Of a stretch of 32,795 nucleotides of DNA, positions 8,451 to 16,913 are shown piece after piece. Where the stretch lies: positions 1 to 32,795 of the forward strand of contig NZ_FCNV02000023.1 in assembly GCF_001544615.1 (NCBI RefSeq), written 5' to 3'. The DNA is from Caballeronia concitans (GTDB lineage Bacteria; Pseudomonadota; Gammaproteobacteria; Burkholderiales; Burkholderiaceae). A model generated the notes under the pieces. The model made no database searches. It was not told the DNA's origin and saw only the letters and a program-made list of their open reading frames with translations. The stretch's first letter is position 1. Every line of letters starts with the position of its first letter. The position numbers were made by a program, and so were the translations under genes.

Positions 8451-10808
8451 ATGCATGACGGAGAGCGCTTGAACGACATTCCCCTGCGCGATTCCCGCGC
8501 GAATGCGATGACATCGGAGAAACGCGACGAATCTTTCTTCGAGCCGGCGCGCAACTGCGCGAGCGTGCGTCATGCGGATCGCTTCAGCCTGCTGATCGAC
8601 GGCGCCGATTATTTTCGCGTGCTGCGCGAGGCGATCACGCGCGCGGAGCGCACCGTCTTTATTCTCGGCTGGGATATCGACAGCCGCATGAAGCTCACGC
8701 CCGAAGGATCGGACGACGGCTATCCGGACGCGCTCGGCGACTTCCTGCACGCGATCGCCGCTGAAAAGCGCCGCTTGCGCATCTACATTCTCGCGTGGGA
8801 CTTCGCGATGCTCTACGCGTTCGAACGCGAATGGCTGCCGGTCTACAAGATGGGCTGGCGCACGCATCGGCGTATCGCGTTTCAAATGGACGGCAAGCAT
8901 CCGACGGGCGGCTCGCAGCATCAGAAGATCGTCGTGATCGACGACCGGCTCGCGTTCGTCGGCGGTCTCGATCTGACGCGCTCGCGCTGGGACACGCCGG
9001 CGCATTCGCCCGACGACCCGCATCGACGCGATGCGAACGGCGCGAAATACCAGCCGTTTCACGATGTCCACACGATGTTCGACGGCGAGGCCGCGCGCGA
9101 AATCGGCCAGCTCGCGCGTGAACGATGGGCGCGCGCATGCGGCAGGCGGCTCGCGATTCGCGCGCATCGCGTGGCGCTGCAAGACGATCCGTGGCCGCCT
9201 TCGCGCGCCGTCGATATCGAAGACGTGCAGCTCGCTATTTCGCTTACCGAACCCGCGTATATGGGCCGCCCCGCCGTGCAGCAGATTCGCACGCAGTATC
9301 TCGACGCCATCGCGCGCGCGCGGCGCAGCATTTACATCGAGAACCAGTACTTCACGTCGGGCACCATCGGCGCGGCGCTTTCCGAATCGCTCGAGCGCGA
9401 AGACGGCCCCGACATCGCGATCGTCGCGCCGCGCAATCAGAGCGGATGGCTGCAGGAAGTGACAATGGGCGTGCTGCGCGCGCGCCTGCACAAGCTTCTG
9501 AAAAGCGCGGACCGTCATGGACGCTACCGGCTGCTGTGCCCGACCGTGCCCAACCTGGGCGATCAGATCGTCAACGTGCATAGCAAGCTGATGATCGTCG
9601 ATGACGAATTGCTGATCGTCGGTTCCGCGAATCTGAACAATCGGTCGATGGTGCTCGACAGCGAGTGCAACGTATCGATCGATGCCGGCGCGGACAAGCG
9701 CCTGCGCAGCGCGATCGCCACGATGCGCGACACGCTGCTCGCCGAACATCTCGGCTGTCAGGTCGCTGACGTCGTGCGCGAGCGCGAAGCGCGCGGCAGT
9801 CTCAACGCCACGATTCAGGCGCTATCGCGCGATCGCAATGAACATCGCACGCTGGTGCCGCTCGATCCCGAAGTGTCGCGCGAACTCGATCAGCTCATTC
9901 CGCCCGAAGCGCTCGTCGATCCCGAAACGCCCATTGCCGCCGATGAACTCGTCGATCAATTCGTGCCTGCGGAAAAGACGCGTCCGCTGATCGGCCGCTT
10001 CGCGCTGCTCGGCGTGCTCGCGCTCTTGATCGTCGGCGTGGCCGCTGCATGGCACTGGACGCCGCTCGGCGAATACGTGAACCTGAAGTCCCTCACCAAC
10101 GCGACGCGCCGCATCGACGCGCTGCCGCTCGCGCCGCTATGGATCCTGCTCTGCTATGTCGCGGCGGCCGTGATCGCCGTGCCGATCACGCTGCTGATCG
10201 CAACGACGGGTCTCGTGTTCGGCGCGGGATGGGGCAGCGCATACGCGTTCGCGGGCACGATCATCGCGGCTTCCGTGTCGTACTTGCTCGGGCAGTGGCT
10301 CGGCCGCGATGCGGTGCGCAAGCTCGCGGGCGCGCGCGTGAACCGGCTTTCGGAACGCGTGGCGCGGCGCGGCATCGTCGCGGTCGTCGTGTTGCGGCTG
10401 TTGCCGGTCGCGCCGTTCGCCATCGTGAATCTGGTGGCCGGTGCATCGCATCTGCGCATGCGCGATTTCCTGATCGGCACGCTGCTCGGCATGGGCCCCG
10501 GCATTCTGCTGACGGTCGCGTTCGCGCATCAACTCGTGGCGTCGCTGCGTCATCCGACGATCGGCTCGTTCGCGGTGCTGATCGGCATCGGCGCGGTGCT
10601 GATCGGCGTGTCGATACTGCTGCAGCGCTTTCTCGGCCGCCGCGACAAACACGAAGACGAAGTGCCCGAAGGCGCACCGAGCGATGCCGACAAGGCGCGC
10701 GCAAGCGACGAAGCGCAACGCGCGAGCCGGCTGCGCGAACAAAGCGCCATGCAGCGCGATACCGCCGACGACGCATCGTCGCGCAATCACGACGAGGTCA
10801 GCCCATGA
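8451..10808 (+). CDS. Fusion of phospholipase-D domain and VTT/TVP38 membrane domain
   Basis: A 785-residue two-part protein. Residues about 40-440 form a phospholipase-D-superfamily catalytic unit with two HKD motifs: H157-K159-D164 followed by GGLDLT, and H377-K379-D384 followed by GSANLNNRS. Such pairs make cardiolipin synthases or phospholipases. After a linker, a TM helix (about 517-535) leads to a VTT (SNARE-associated/TVP38/TMEM64) domain at about 560-730 with RLLPVAPFAIVNLVAG, the family's signature loop. The C-terminal 55 residues are hydrophilic. It overlaps the next gene, an EEP hydrolase, by ATGA, so the two are translationally coupled; E. coli clsB and ybhP are paired similarly. 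Probably acts on phospholipids at the inner membrane. Start uncertain: ATG 8451 lacks an SD, whereas TTG 8469 has GGAGAG just upstream. Confidence 0.9.
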   Translation: MHDGERLNDIPLRDSRANAMTSEKRDESFFEPARNCASVRHADRFSLLIDGADYFRVLREAITRAERTVFILGWDIDSRMKLTPEGSDDGYPDALGDFLHAIAAEKRRLRIYILAWDFAMLYAFEREWLPVYKMGWRTHRRIAFQMDGKHPTGGSQHQKIVVIDDRLAFVGGLDLTRSRWDTPAHSPDDPHRRDANGAKYQPFHDVHTMFDGEAAREIGQLARERWARACGRRLAIRAHRVALQDDPWPPSRAVDIEDVQLAISLTEPAYMGRPAVQQIRTQYLDAIARARRSIYIENQYFTSGTIGAALSESLEREDGPDIAIVAPRNQSGWLQEVTMGVLRARLHKLLKSADRHGRYRLLCPTVPNLGDQIVNVHSKLMIVDDELLIVGSANLNNRSMVLDSECNVSIDAGADKRLRSAIATMRDTLLAEHLGCQVADVVREREARGSLNATIQALSRDRNEHRTLVPLDPEVSRELDQLIPPEALVDPETPIAADELVDQFVPAEKTRPLIGRFALLGVLALLIVGVAAAWHWTPLGEYVNLKSLTNATRRIDALPLAPLWILLCYVAAAVIAVPITLLIATTGLVFGAGWGSAYAFAGTIIAASVSYLLGQWLGRDAVRKLAGARVNRLSERVARRGIVAVVVLRLLPVAPFAIVNLVAGASHLRMRDFLIGTLLGMGPGILLTVAFAHQLVASLRHPTIGSFAVLIGIGAVLIGVSILLQRFLGRRDKHEDEVPEGAPSDADKARASDEAQRASRLREQSAMQRDTADDASSRNHDEVSP

Positions 10809-11563
10809 CGTTGATGCACGAGGCCGGAATCGATATCGAACACATGAGCGCGACGCGCGCGAAGGAACTGCGCATCGCGACGTACAACGTGCACGGCGCG
10901 GTGGGCATCGACGGCAAGTTCGCACCGGAGCGCATTGCCGGCGTGCTCGCCGAAATGGATGCGGACATCTTCGCGCTGCAGGAAGTGCCGCTCGGCGGCA
11001 ACGGTCATCCCGATGTGCTCGACGTGTTGCAACGCATGACGGAACTGCATGCCGTCGCGGGCCCGACGCTCGATACACCCGAGCGCCGTTATGGCAACGC
11101 GGTGCTCACGCGTTATCCGGTGCGCTCGGTGCGCACGCTCGATCTTTCTTTTCGAAGCCGCGAGCCGCGCGGTGCGCTCGATGCGGACATCGATTGCGGC
11201 GGCGAACTATGGCGCGTGGTCGCGACGCATCTGGGACTCGCATCGAGCGAGCGTCGCGCGCAGGTGGATCAGGTGCTGCAAAGTTTCGATACGCCCGCGC
11301 TTCCCGTCATCCTGCTGGGCGATCTGAACGAGTGGTTCGTTTATGGCCGCACGCTGCGGCGCCTCGTCACGCGCTTTCATCGTGCGAGCGCGTTGCGCAC
11401 GTTTCCGACGCGCTGGCCGCTCTTCGCGCTCGATCGAATCTGGGTGCATCCGGGCGAACGGCTCATGCGTGTCGATGTGCATCGCACGCCGCTTGCACGC
11501 ATCGCGTCGGATCACTATCCGCTGATCGCGCACATCGCACGCCGTTCGTCGCGTCACGTTTGA
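10805..11563 (+). CDS. Endonuclease/exonuclease/phosphatase (EEP) family hydrolase, YbhP-like
   Basis: A 252-residue protein with EEP-superfamily motifs in order: ATYNVHG near residue 28, FALQEV (metal-binding Glu) near 59, VVATHLGL, GDLNEW (Asp/Asn pair), and SDHYPLIA (catalytic His) near the end. Members cleave phosphodiesters in nucleic acids, inositol phosphates or lipids. There is no signal peptide, so it should be cytosolic. Its ATG overlaps the stop of the upstream PLD-VTT gene, which argues that the two products work together; in E. coli the EEP gene ybhP is next to the cardiolipin synthase gene clsB. A role in phospholipid rather than DNA metabolism is therefore the better guess, but is inference. 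Confidence 0.9.
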   Translation: MTLMHEAGIDIEHMSATRAKELRIATYNVHGAVGIDGKFAPERIAGVLAEMDADIFALQEVPLGGNGHPDVLDVLQRMTELHAVAGPTLDTPERRYGNAVLTRYPVRSVRTLDLSFRSREPRGALDADIDCGGELWRVVATHLGLASSERRAQVDQVLQSFDTPALPVILLGDLNEWFVYGRTLRRLVTRFHRASALRTFPTRWPLFALDRIWVHPGERLMRVDVHRTPLARIASDHYPLIAHIARRSSRHV

Positions 11564-11769
11564 AGCGCATTTGCATGCATCGAAACGCATGCCATGCATG
11601 ACGAACGGCTTGCGTGTCAGCGCCACGCTACGAAAAACCCCTATAAAAGCGATATAAAAACGCAAAAGACTCGCACGAACGCTTCAGGGCTATGTAGAAT
11701 CCGGCGTTGATACGAACGCATCGGTGCTGACGTATTCCGATATCACTGACCAAAACAGGTAGGAGAAAC

Positions 11770-12237
11770 ATGCCGACTTCCGCAAAAACCGCTGCCAAGA
11801 AAGCCACGGCCAAGAAGGCCACGGTGAAGACCGCTGCACCGGCAAAGAAAGCAGCATCGAAGGTTGCCGCGAAGAAAGTACCCACCAAGAGCGTCGCCGT
11901 GAAGAAGACCGCGGGCGCACTGTCGCCGATCAAGGACACCTTCACGAAGGCATCGCTCGCCGTGCATCTGGCAGAGCGCGCCGACGTGGACGTCAAGGCG
12001 GTCAAGGCCGTGCTGGTCGCGCTGGAAGACACCATCCTCGGTTCGGTGCACAAGAAGGGCGCTGGCGAATTCACGCTGTCGGGCCTCTTGAAGATCTCCG
12101 CGCAAGCCGTCCCGGCGAAGAAGAAGCGCTTCGGCAAAGACCCGTTCACCGGCGAAGAGCGCTGGTTCCCGGCCAAGCCGGCTAGCGTGCGCATCAAGGC
12201 ACGCGCGCTGAAGAAGCTGAAGGACGCAGCGGCTTAA
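11770..12237 (+). CDS. HU-family DNA-binding protein with Lys/Ala-rich N-terminal tail
   Basis: A 155-residue nucleoid protein. Residues 1-52 are a low-complexity tail made of Lys, Ala, Thr and Pro (repeating AKKA/AKKAT units) like histone H1 tails. Residues about 55-155 form an HU/IHF-type domain: a helical dimerisation part, then GAGEFTLSGLLKI and the DNA-arm region RFGKDPFTGEERWFPAKPASVRIK, with the family's Pro at the arm tip position (normally NPxTGE, here DPFTGE). Such tailed HU proteins are known in betaproteobacteria and bind and compact DNA. AGGAG precedes the ATG by 6 bases and a strong terminator follows, so it is a single-gene unit, probably highly expressed. Ancestry of the tail is unknown. 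Confidence 0.93.
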   Translation: MPTSAKTAAKKATAKKATVKTAAPAKKAASKVAAKKVPTKSVAVKKTAGALSPIKDTFTKASLAVHLAERADVDVKAVKAVLVALEDTILGSVHKKGAGEFTLSGLLKISAQAVPAKKKRFGKDPFTGEERWFPAKPASVRIKARALKKLKDAAA

Positions 12238-12270
12238 GCGCTAACTCGGTCTAACGACTGGATGCGTGAA

Positions 12271-12310
12271 GAGGCCAGCTTCCCTTGAAGGGGAAGCCGG
12301 CCTCTTTTGC
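12271..12310 (+). terminator. Intrinsic terminator after the HU-like gene
   Basis: GAGGCCAGCTTCCC (12271-12284) pairs with GGGAAGCCGGCCTC (12291-12304), a 14-bp stem with one A-C mismatch and a 6-base loop, followed by TTTTGCTTTG. It starts 33 bases after the stop codon. The minus-strand LysR gene ends at 12351, so the hairpin may serve only the HU-like gene. Confidence 0.92.
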
Positions 12311-12350
12311 TTTGTTGCATCGCAGCCGATGCTGCATCACGTTATTTAGA

Positions 12351-13241
12351 TCACGCGCTTTCGAACACTGACGCTACCCAGTCCACGAAAACCCGCACAC
12401 GTGCCGACAGTTGACGGCTCTGCGGATAAAGCACCGAAACGGGCATCGGTGGCGGCGGCAGCGCGGGAAGCACGCATTGCAGGCGTCCATCGGTGAGTGC
12501 ATCGTTCACGTGATAACGCGGAACCTGAACGATGCCGAGTCCCGCGAGCGCCGCTTGCGTATAGAGCTCGACGCCGGTAACCGATATCGTCGATGCAAGC
12601 TCGATCGATTCGATGCCGCCGTTTACCGCGAACTCCAGCGGCGCGGCTCTGCCCGTTGCGCTCGATATGTAATCGACCGCGCGATGCGACGCGGCGAGCG
12701 CTTCGAGATCCGCAGGCATGCCGTATCGCGCGATGTAAGCCGGACTCGCCACCGTCACTTGTTCGAGCAGCGCAACGCGCCGCGCGATCATCGACGAATC
12801 CTGTAGCGTGCCCGCGCGCAACACGCAATCCACGCCTTCACGCACGAGATCGACGAGCCTGTCGTCCTCGCCGATATGCAGTTCGATTTGCGCATGACGT
12901 TCGAGAAACGCGGGCAGCGCGGGCATGATGAAATAGCGCGCCAGCGTGCCTTGCAGATTCACGCGCAACAATCCATTCGGCGCTGCATGCCGGAACGATC
13001 CCTCGGCCTCTTCGAGGTCCTGAATCAGGCGCACGCAGCGCTGATAATGCGCTTCGCCATCGTGCGTGAGGCGCACCGTGCGCGTCGTGCGTTCGAGCAG
13101 GCGCGCGCCGAGTCGCTCTTCCATGCGTTTCATCAGATTGGTGACGGTGGCGCGCGGCATCTGCAAGTCGTCGGCGGCCTGCGTGAAGCTATGCCGCTCC
13201 GCAATGCGCACGAAGACCTGCATTTCCTGAAAGCGATCCAT
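12351..13241 (-). CDS. LysR-family transcriptional regulator
   Basis: A 296-residue LysR-type regulator. The N-terminal winged helix-turn-helix is clear (MDRFQEMQVFVRIAERHSFTQAADDL, then MPRATVTNLMKRMEERLGARLLERTTR), and the remainder is the substrate-binding-like domain (GLLRVNLQGTLARYFIMPALPAFLERH). This branch, with MDRFQEMQVFVRI, often controls an adjacent reductase or dehydrogenase gene. It is divergent from an SDR oxidoreductase gene with 143 bases between the starts, the classic arrangement in which the regulator controls the neighbour from a shared intergenic region and represses itself. The co-inducer is unknown. Confidence 0.95.
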   Translation of the reverse strand: MDRFQEMQVFVRIAERHSFTQAADDLQMPRATVTNLMKRMEERLGARLLERTTRTVRLTHDGEAHYQRCVRLIQDLEEAEGSFRHAAPNGLLRVNLQGTLARYFIMPALPAFLERHAQIELHIGEDDRLVDLVREGVDCVLRAGTLQDSSMIARRVALLEQVTVASPAYIARYGMPADLEALAASHRAVDYISSATGRAAPLEFAVNGGIESIELASTISVTGVELYTQAALAGLGIVQVPRYHVNDALTDGRLQCVLPALPPPPMPVSVLYPQSRQLSARVRVFVDWVASVFESA

Positions 13242-13384
13242 GATTCAAGGGCTTTTCGTGATGTTGGCGTAATGCGTTCGATTGTTGAAGCAACTGGAAC
13301 GATGATACTAAGCCGCGCACGATGATCGCCGGAAGCGAATGATTCATGATGCTTCGCAGGCAAACCACGTTTGAGGAGCAGGTC

Positions 13385-14128
13385 ATGAGTCAGAGGCAAG
13401 CGAAGCGTGTGGCGATCGTCACCGGTGCATCGCGCGGCATCGGTGCGGCGATTGCGCGGCGGCTCGCGCGCGAAGGCTTCGCGGTCGCGATCAATTACGC
13501 ATCGAGCGCGAAGGAAGCGGATGCGCTCGTCGAAGAACTGCGCGCGTCGGGCGGCGCGGCCATCGCGGTGAAGGCGGACGTCGCGAACGCCGACGATGTT
13601 CGGCATCTCTTCGATACCGTCGAAGCCGAACTCGGCAAAGTCGATGCGCTCATCAACAACGCGGGCGTGCTGAAGACCGCGCCCCTCGCCGATACGAGCG
13701 ACGCGCTCTACGATCAGACCTTCGGCATCAACGTGCGCGGCACGTTCAACACGCTGCGTGAAGCGGCGTCGCGGATGAAGGCGGGCGGGCGCATCGTCAA
13801 CTTTTCGAGCACGACGCTCGCGTTGAACATGCCCGGCTATGCCATCTATAACGCGACGAAGGCCGCCGTCGAAGCGTTCACGCATGTGTTCGCTAAGGAG
13901 TTGCGCGGGCGCAATATCACCGTGAATGCGGTCGCGCCGGGACCGGTGGCGACGTCGCTCTTTCTCGACGGCAAGACCGACGAACAGATCGCGAGCTTCT
14001 CGAAGATGCCGCCGCTCGAGCGCCTCGGGCAGCCCGACGATATCGCGTCAGTGGTAGCGTTTCTCGTCGGCGCGGATGGTGCGTGGGTCAACGGACAGGT
14101 ATTGCGCGCGAACGGCGGACTCGCCTAG
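13385..14128 (+). CDS. Short-chain dehydrogenase/reductase (SDR)
   Basis: A 247-residue classical SDR. The NAD(P)-binding TGASRGIG lies near residue 15, NNAG near 90, the catalytic Ser in NFSSTTLAL near 140 and YxxxK in YAIYNATKAAVEAF near 155. The length is normal for the family. Start ATG 13385 has GAGGAG 7 bases upstream. Arg after TGAS, together with Asn-Tyr-Ala-Ser in the second strand, fits NADP rather than NAD preference (inference). The substrate is unknown; divergent LysR regulator suggests induction by it. Its last four bases overlap the last four of the minus-strand nuclease gene (CTAG), so the two genes converge tail to tail. Confidence 0.95.
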   Translation: MSQRQAKRVAIVTGASRGIGAAIARRLAREGFAVAINYASSAKEADALVEELRASGGAAIAVKADVANADDVRHLFDTVEAELGKVDALINNAGVLKTAPLADTSDALYDQTFGINVRGTFNTLREAASRMKAGGRIVNFSSTTLALNMPGYAIYNATKAAVEAFTHVFAKELRGRNITVNAVAPGPVATSLFLDGKTDEQIASFSKMPPLERLGQPDDIASVVAFLVGADGAWVNGQVLRANGGLA

Positions 14129-15681
14129 ACGAGCAGTGCGAGCTGGTCCGCGCTCGTGTTCGCGTGCTTTCGCGCGGCTGCTCGCTTCGCAGGCGGCGCG
14201 CTGACCACAACCGGCGCTTCCTGCACGACGAGATTGAACGCAGGACGCGCATCGCATGCGATCCATTCGAGCTGTCCTGACGCGAGACGCTTCGCGATGA
14301 GCGCGTAGACGTCGGCATCGAAAGGGCGCAGTTCGGGCGCGTCGGCGAGCAATGCGGCGATGTCGTCGCGCGTCTCGCACGTTCCCACATAGCACCATCG
14401 ATCGATCACATGCCACGCCTCGCGGCCCGTGTGCGCGTCGCGCTCGGCGATGGCGACGGGACCGTCATGAGGCCAGCGCACGACACGCGCGTGCTCGAGC
14501 GCCTCCAGCGCGCGCGATGCGTGATCCGCGAACGATTCCGCGCCCGCGCATGCGCCGAGACAACGCCGCACCTGATAACCGAAGCAGCCGCGCATGCGCC
14601 CCGGCGGCGCTTTCTCGATGCCGAGCGTCGCGGGACATAGCTTGTGTTCATCGGCGAGATGACGCATGAACGCATGCGCCTTCGCACGCGAAGCGAACAC
14701 GCCGAAGACATGATGCTCGCGCGACAGATCGCGCCTGTTCGCACGCAGAAGCGTGGGCGCGGGCGCGCCGGGCAGCCATTGCCACGCGCACGTCGCCGAT
14801 GCGCGCTTCAGCAGCCGGTTGTGTACCGGCTGCAAGTCCTTCACGAGCTTCGCTTCGAGCAGCAGCGCGCCGAGTTCGCCGACCGTCTCGCGGCATTCGA
14901 TGCGCCGTATCGCCTGCGAGATCGACAGATCCTTCGCCAGCCGATGATCGCCCGAAAAATGCGCGCCCACGCGCTGCTTCAGATTGATGCTCTTGCCGAC
15001 GTAGAGCGGCACGTCGTCGTCGCCATGAAAGAGATAGACGCCGGGCGACGACGGCAGCGCATCCAGCGCGCCTTCCGGCAGCGCGGCGGGCAGGCTCGCG
15101 CGCTTCACGAGCGCCTTCACGGCGGCATCGACGAGTTCCTGCGAGTAAAGCTCGTGAATCTTCTGCCAGAACTGCCAGAGCAGATCCGCGTCCGCGAGCG
15201 CGCGATGCCGTCCTTGCGGCGCGAGATTCAGGCGCGCGATCAGCGCATCGAGGCCATGCCGCTCGACCGACGGAAAGAGCGCACGCGACAGCCGCACCGT
15301 GCAGAGCGTATCCGCGCGAAACGCGATGCCCGCCCGACGGAATTCGTTCTTCAGAAAGCCGTAATCGAAGCGCGCGTTATGCGCGACGAAGAGCTTGCCG
15401 TCGAGCCGTTCCGCGAGCGCCGCCGCAAGCGATTCGAAGCTCGGCTGTCCGCGCAGCATCGCGTCGTCGATGCCCGTCAGGCGCGCGACGAACGGCGGCA
15501 CCGGCATGCCCGGATCGACGAGCACGCTCCAGCGCTCGATGCCTGCCGTGCTCGCTTCCACCACGCCGATTTCGGTGATGCGATCCGCGGTGGCGTCGCT
15601 GCCCGTGGTCTCCAGATCGACGAACACGATCGGGCGCGCGAGACCGGCGAGCAGGGCATCGGCGAGGGAATCTTCTTGCAT
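14125..15681 (-). CDS. DnaQ-like 3'-5' exonuclease fused to a GIY-YIG (UvrC/Cho-like) nuclease
   Basis: A protein of about 518 residues combining two nucleases. Residues about 15-185 form a DEDDh exonuclease: FVDLETTG (DxE), HNARFDYGFL and HRALADADLLWQ (His and last Asp). A GIY-YIG domain follows at about 215-300 (SSPGVYLFHGDDDVPLYVGKSINLKQRV), as in UvrC and Cho, which nick DNA during nucleotide excision repair. The remaining ~220 residues have a Cys-containing part (GCFGYQVRRCLGAC), like the Cys-rich region in UvrC/Cho homologues. The combination occurs in other proteobacteria and actinobacteria and probably acts in DNA repair. Start ambiguous: ATG 15681 directly precedes the exonuclease domain; ATG 15699 adds six residues; neither has a ribosome-binding site. 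Confidence 0.9.
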   Translation of the reverse strand: MQEDSLADALLAGLARPIVFVDLETTGSDATADRITEIGVVEASTAGIERWSVLVDPGMPVPPFVARLTGIDDAMLRGQPSFESLAAALAERLDGKLFVAHNARFDYGFLKNEFRRAGIAFRADTLCTVRLSRALFPSVERHGLDALIARLNLAPQGRHRALADADLLWQFWQKIHELYSQELVDAAVKALVKRASLPAALPEGALDALPSSPGVYLFHGDDDVPLYVGKSINLKQRVGAHFSGDHRLAKDLSISQAIRRIECRETVGELGALLLEAKLVKDLQPVHNRLLKRASATCAWQWLPGAPAPTLLRANRRDLSREHHVFGVFASRAKAHAFMRHLADEHKLCPATLGIEKAPPGRMRGCFGYQVRRCLGACAGAESFADHASRALEALEHARVVRWPHDGPVAIAERDAHTGREAWHVIDRWCYVGTCETRDDIAALLADAPELRPFDADVYALIAKRLASGQLEWIACDARPAFNLVVQEAPVVVSAPPAKRAAARKHANTSADQLALLV

Positions 15682-15863
15682 GAACGGCGGCGGCAACATA
15701 AAACGCGAATGAGCGCCGAGTCTAGCGCGAAAAGCGCGAAGGCATGCATTTCTCAAGCGAACGCCCGTGCTTGCCGTTAATCCGGAAATCCGGCGCGCGC
15801 GCTGCGACGGGCGAGCGTGATCTATACAATGGCGGCTTGGTTTTTGATTTCAGGTATATCGAC

Positions 15864-16736
15864 ATGACTTACTGCGTGGGCATGTGCGTGGACGAGGGCC
15901 TCGTGTTCCTGTCGGACACGCGCACCAACGCCGGCGTTGACCACGTCAGCGCCGCTCGCAAGATGGCCGTTTTCGAACAGCCCGGAGAGCGCGTGATCGT
16001 GCTTCTCGCGGCCGGCAATCTCGCGCTGACGCAAGCGGTGACGCAACTGCTCGCCGAACCTTCCAGCCCCGACGCGCCGACGCTCTATAGCTGCGCGAAC
16101 ATGGCCGAAGCGGCGCGCATCGTGGGCGATGCGGTGCGCGAGGTGCATCGGCGCGACGCGCTTTCGCTCGCGGAATTCAGCGTCGATTTCAATTGCAGCT
16201 TCATTCTCGGCGGACAGATCGCCGGACAAGTCCCGCGCATGTTCATGATTTACGCGGCGGGCAATTTCATCGAATCGACGCGCGTGTCGCCGTATTTTCA
16301 GATCGGCGAATCGAAGTACGGCAAGCCGATCATCGACCGCGTGATCACGCCCGCGTCGCCGCTCGACGAAGCCGCCAAATGCGCGCTCATTTCGATGGAT
16401 TCCACGCTGCGTTCGAATCTCTCGGTCGGTCTGCCGCTCGATCTGCTGGTCTACGAAAAGGACTCGCTGCGCGTCACGCGCTTCGCCACGCTCGACAACA
16501 ACAGCGCGTACTACCAGATGATCAACCGCACCTGGGGCGAGCGTCTGAGGCAGCTTTTCGGCGAGATTCCGAACCCGTCGTGGACCGATCTCGCCGATGT
16601 GCCGCTGCGTCCCCGCGAGTCGCGCGCGATGGTGCCGCGGCTCGTCATCGGCGATTTGCCGCCGGGCGGATCGGACGCGCCTGCGCAGACGCTCGCGCAG
16701 GACGTCGACGCAGCGGGGAACGCGCCGCAAGACTGA
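15864..16736 (+). CDS. Anbu proteasome-type protease (HslV-like ancestral beta subunit)
   Basis: A 290-residue Ntn-hydrolase of the Anbu type. MTYCVGMCVDEGLVFLSDTR opens with the Thr that becomes the N-terminal nucleophile after Met removal; Asp17 (LSD) and a Lys at 32-33 (AARK) complete the proteasome-like catalytic set, and RTNAGVDHVS is an Anbu signature. The length is longer than HslV (about 175) and fits Anbu (about 240-290), with a C-terminal hydrophilic extension. Start at ATG 15864 is required by the catalytic Thr2. Elsewhere Anbu is usually encoded with a circularly permuted ATP-grasp, an alpha-E and a transglutaminase-like protein; none of these is here. The upstream nuclease gene is divergent, so Anbu has its own promoter. 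Its natural substrate is unknown. Confidence 0.93.
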   Translation: MTYCVGMCVDEGLVFLSDTRTNAGVDHVSAARKMAVFEQPGERVIVLLAAGNLALTQAVTQLLAEPSSPDAPTLYSCANMAEAARIVGDAVREVHRRDALSLAEFSVDFNCSFILGGQIAGQVPRMFMIYAAGNFIESTRVSPYFQIGESKYGKPIIDRVITPASPLDEAAKCALISMDSTLRSNLSVGLPLDLLVYEKDSLRVTRFATLDNNSAYYQMINRTWGERLRQLFGEIPNPSWTDLADVPLRPRESRAMVPRLVIGDLPPGGSDAPAQTLAQDVDAAGNAPQD

Positions 16737-16757
16737 GCGCGGGTCGAAATCGGAAGT

Positions 16758-16781
16758 CACTTCGTGATTCAAAGCGAAGTG
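16758..16781 (+). repeat. Inverted repeat after the Anbu gene
   Basis: CACTTCG (16758-16764) and CGAAGTG (16775-16781) form a 7-bp hairpin with a 10-base loop 22 bases past the Anbu stop. No T-run follows, so it could be a weak rho-dependent or processing structure rather than an intrinsic terminator. Its role is unknown. Confidence 0.35.
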
Positions 16782-16824
16782 GCGTCATCGAATCAATAAG
16801 GATTCCGTAACATTCATCGCAAAG

Positions 16825-16857
16825 CAAAAAAACAGCCATCGGAAACCGATGGCTGTT
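16825..16857 (-). terminator. Intrinsic terminator after the porin gene
   Basis: AACAGCCATCGG (16831-16842) and CCGATGGCTGTT (16846-16857) form a perfect 12-bp stem with a 3-base loop. On the minus strand it runs into TTTTTTTGC, a strong U-tract. It lies 57 bases beyond the porin's tandem stop codons. The plus-strand Anbu transcript would meet the same hairpin but without a U-tract. Confidence 0.93.
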
Positions 16858-16913
16858 CGAGATGCTGCTTGTCCGCTGACGCGGCACTTGCGTGCCACGC
16901 CGGCCGGTTGTTA

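Noticed and set aside
11770-11925. Possible DNA tandem repeat or CRISPR-like array
   Set aside because: The repetition is at the level of Lys/Ala codons in the HU-like tail; there are no constant repeats with spacers.
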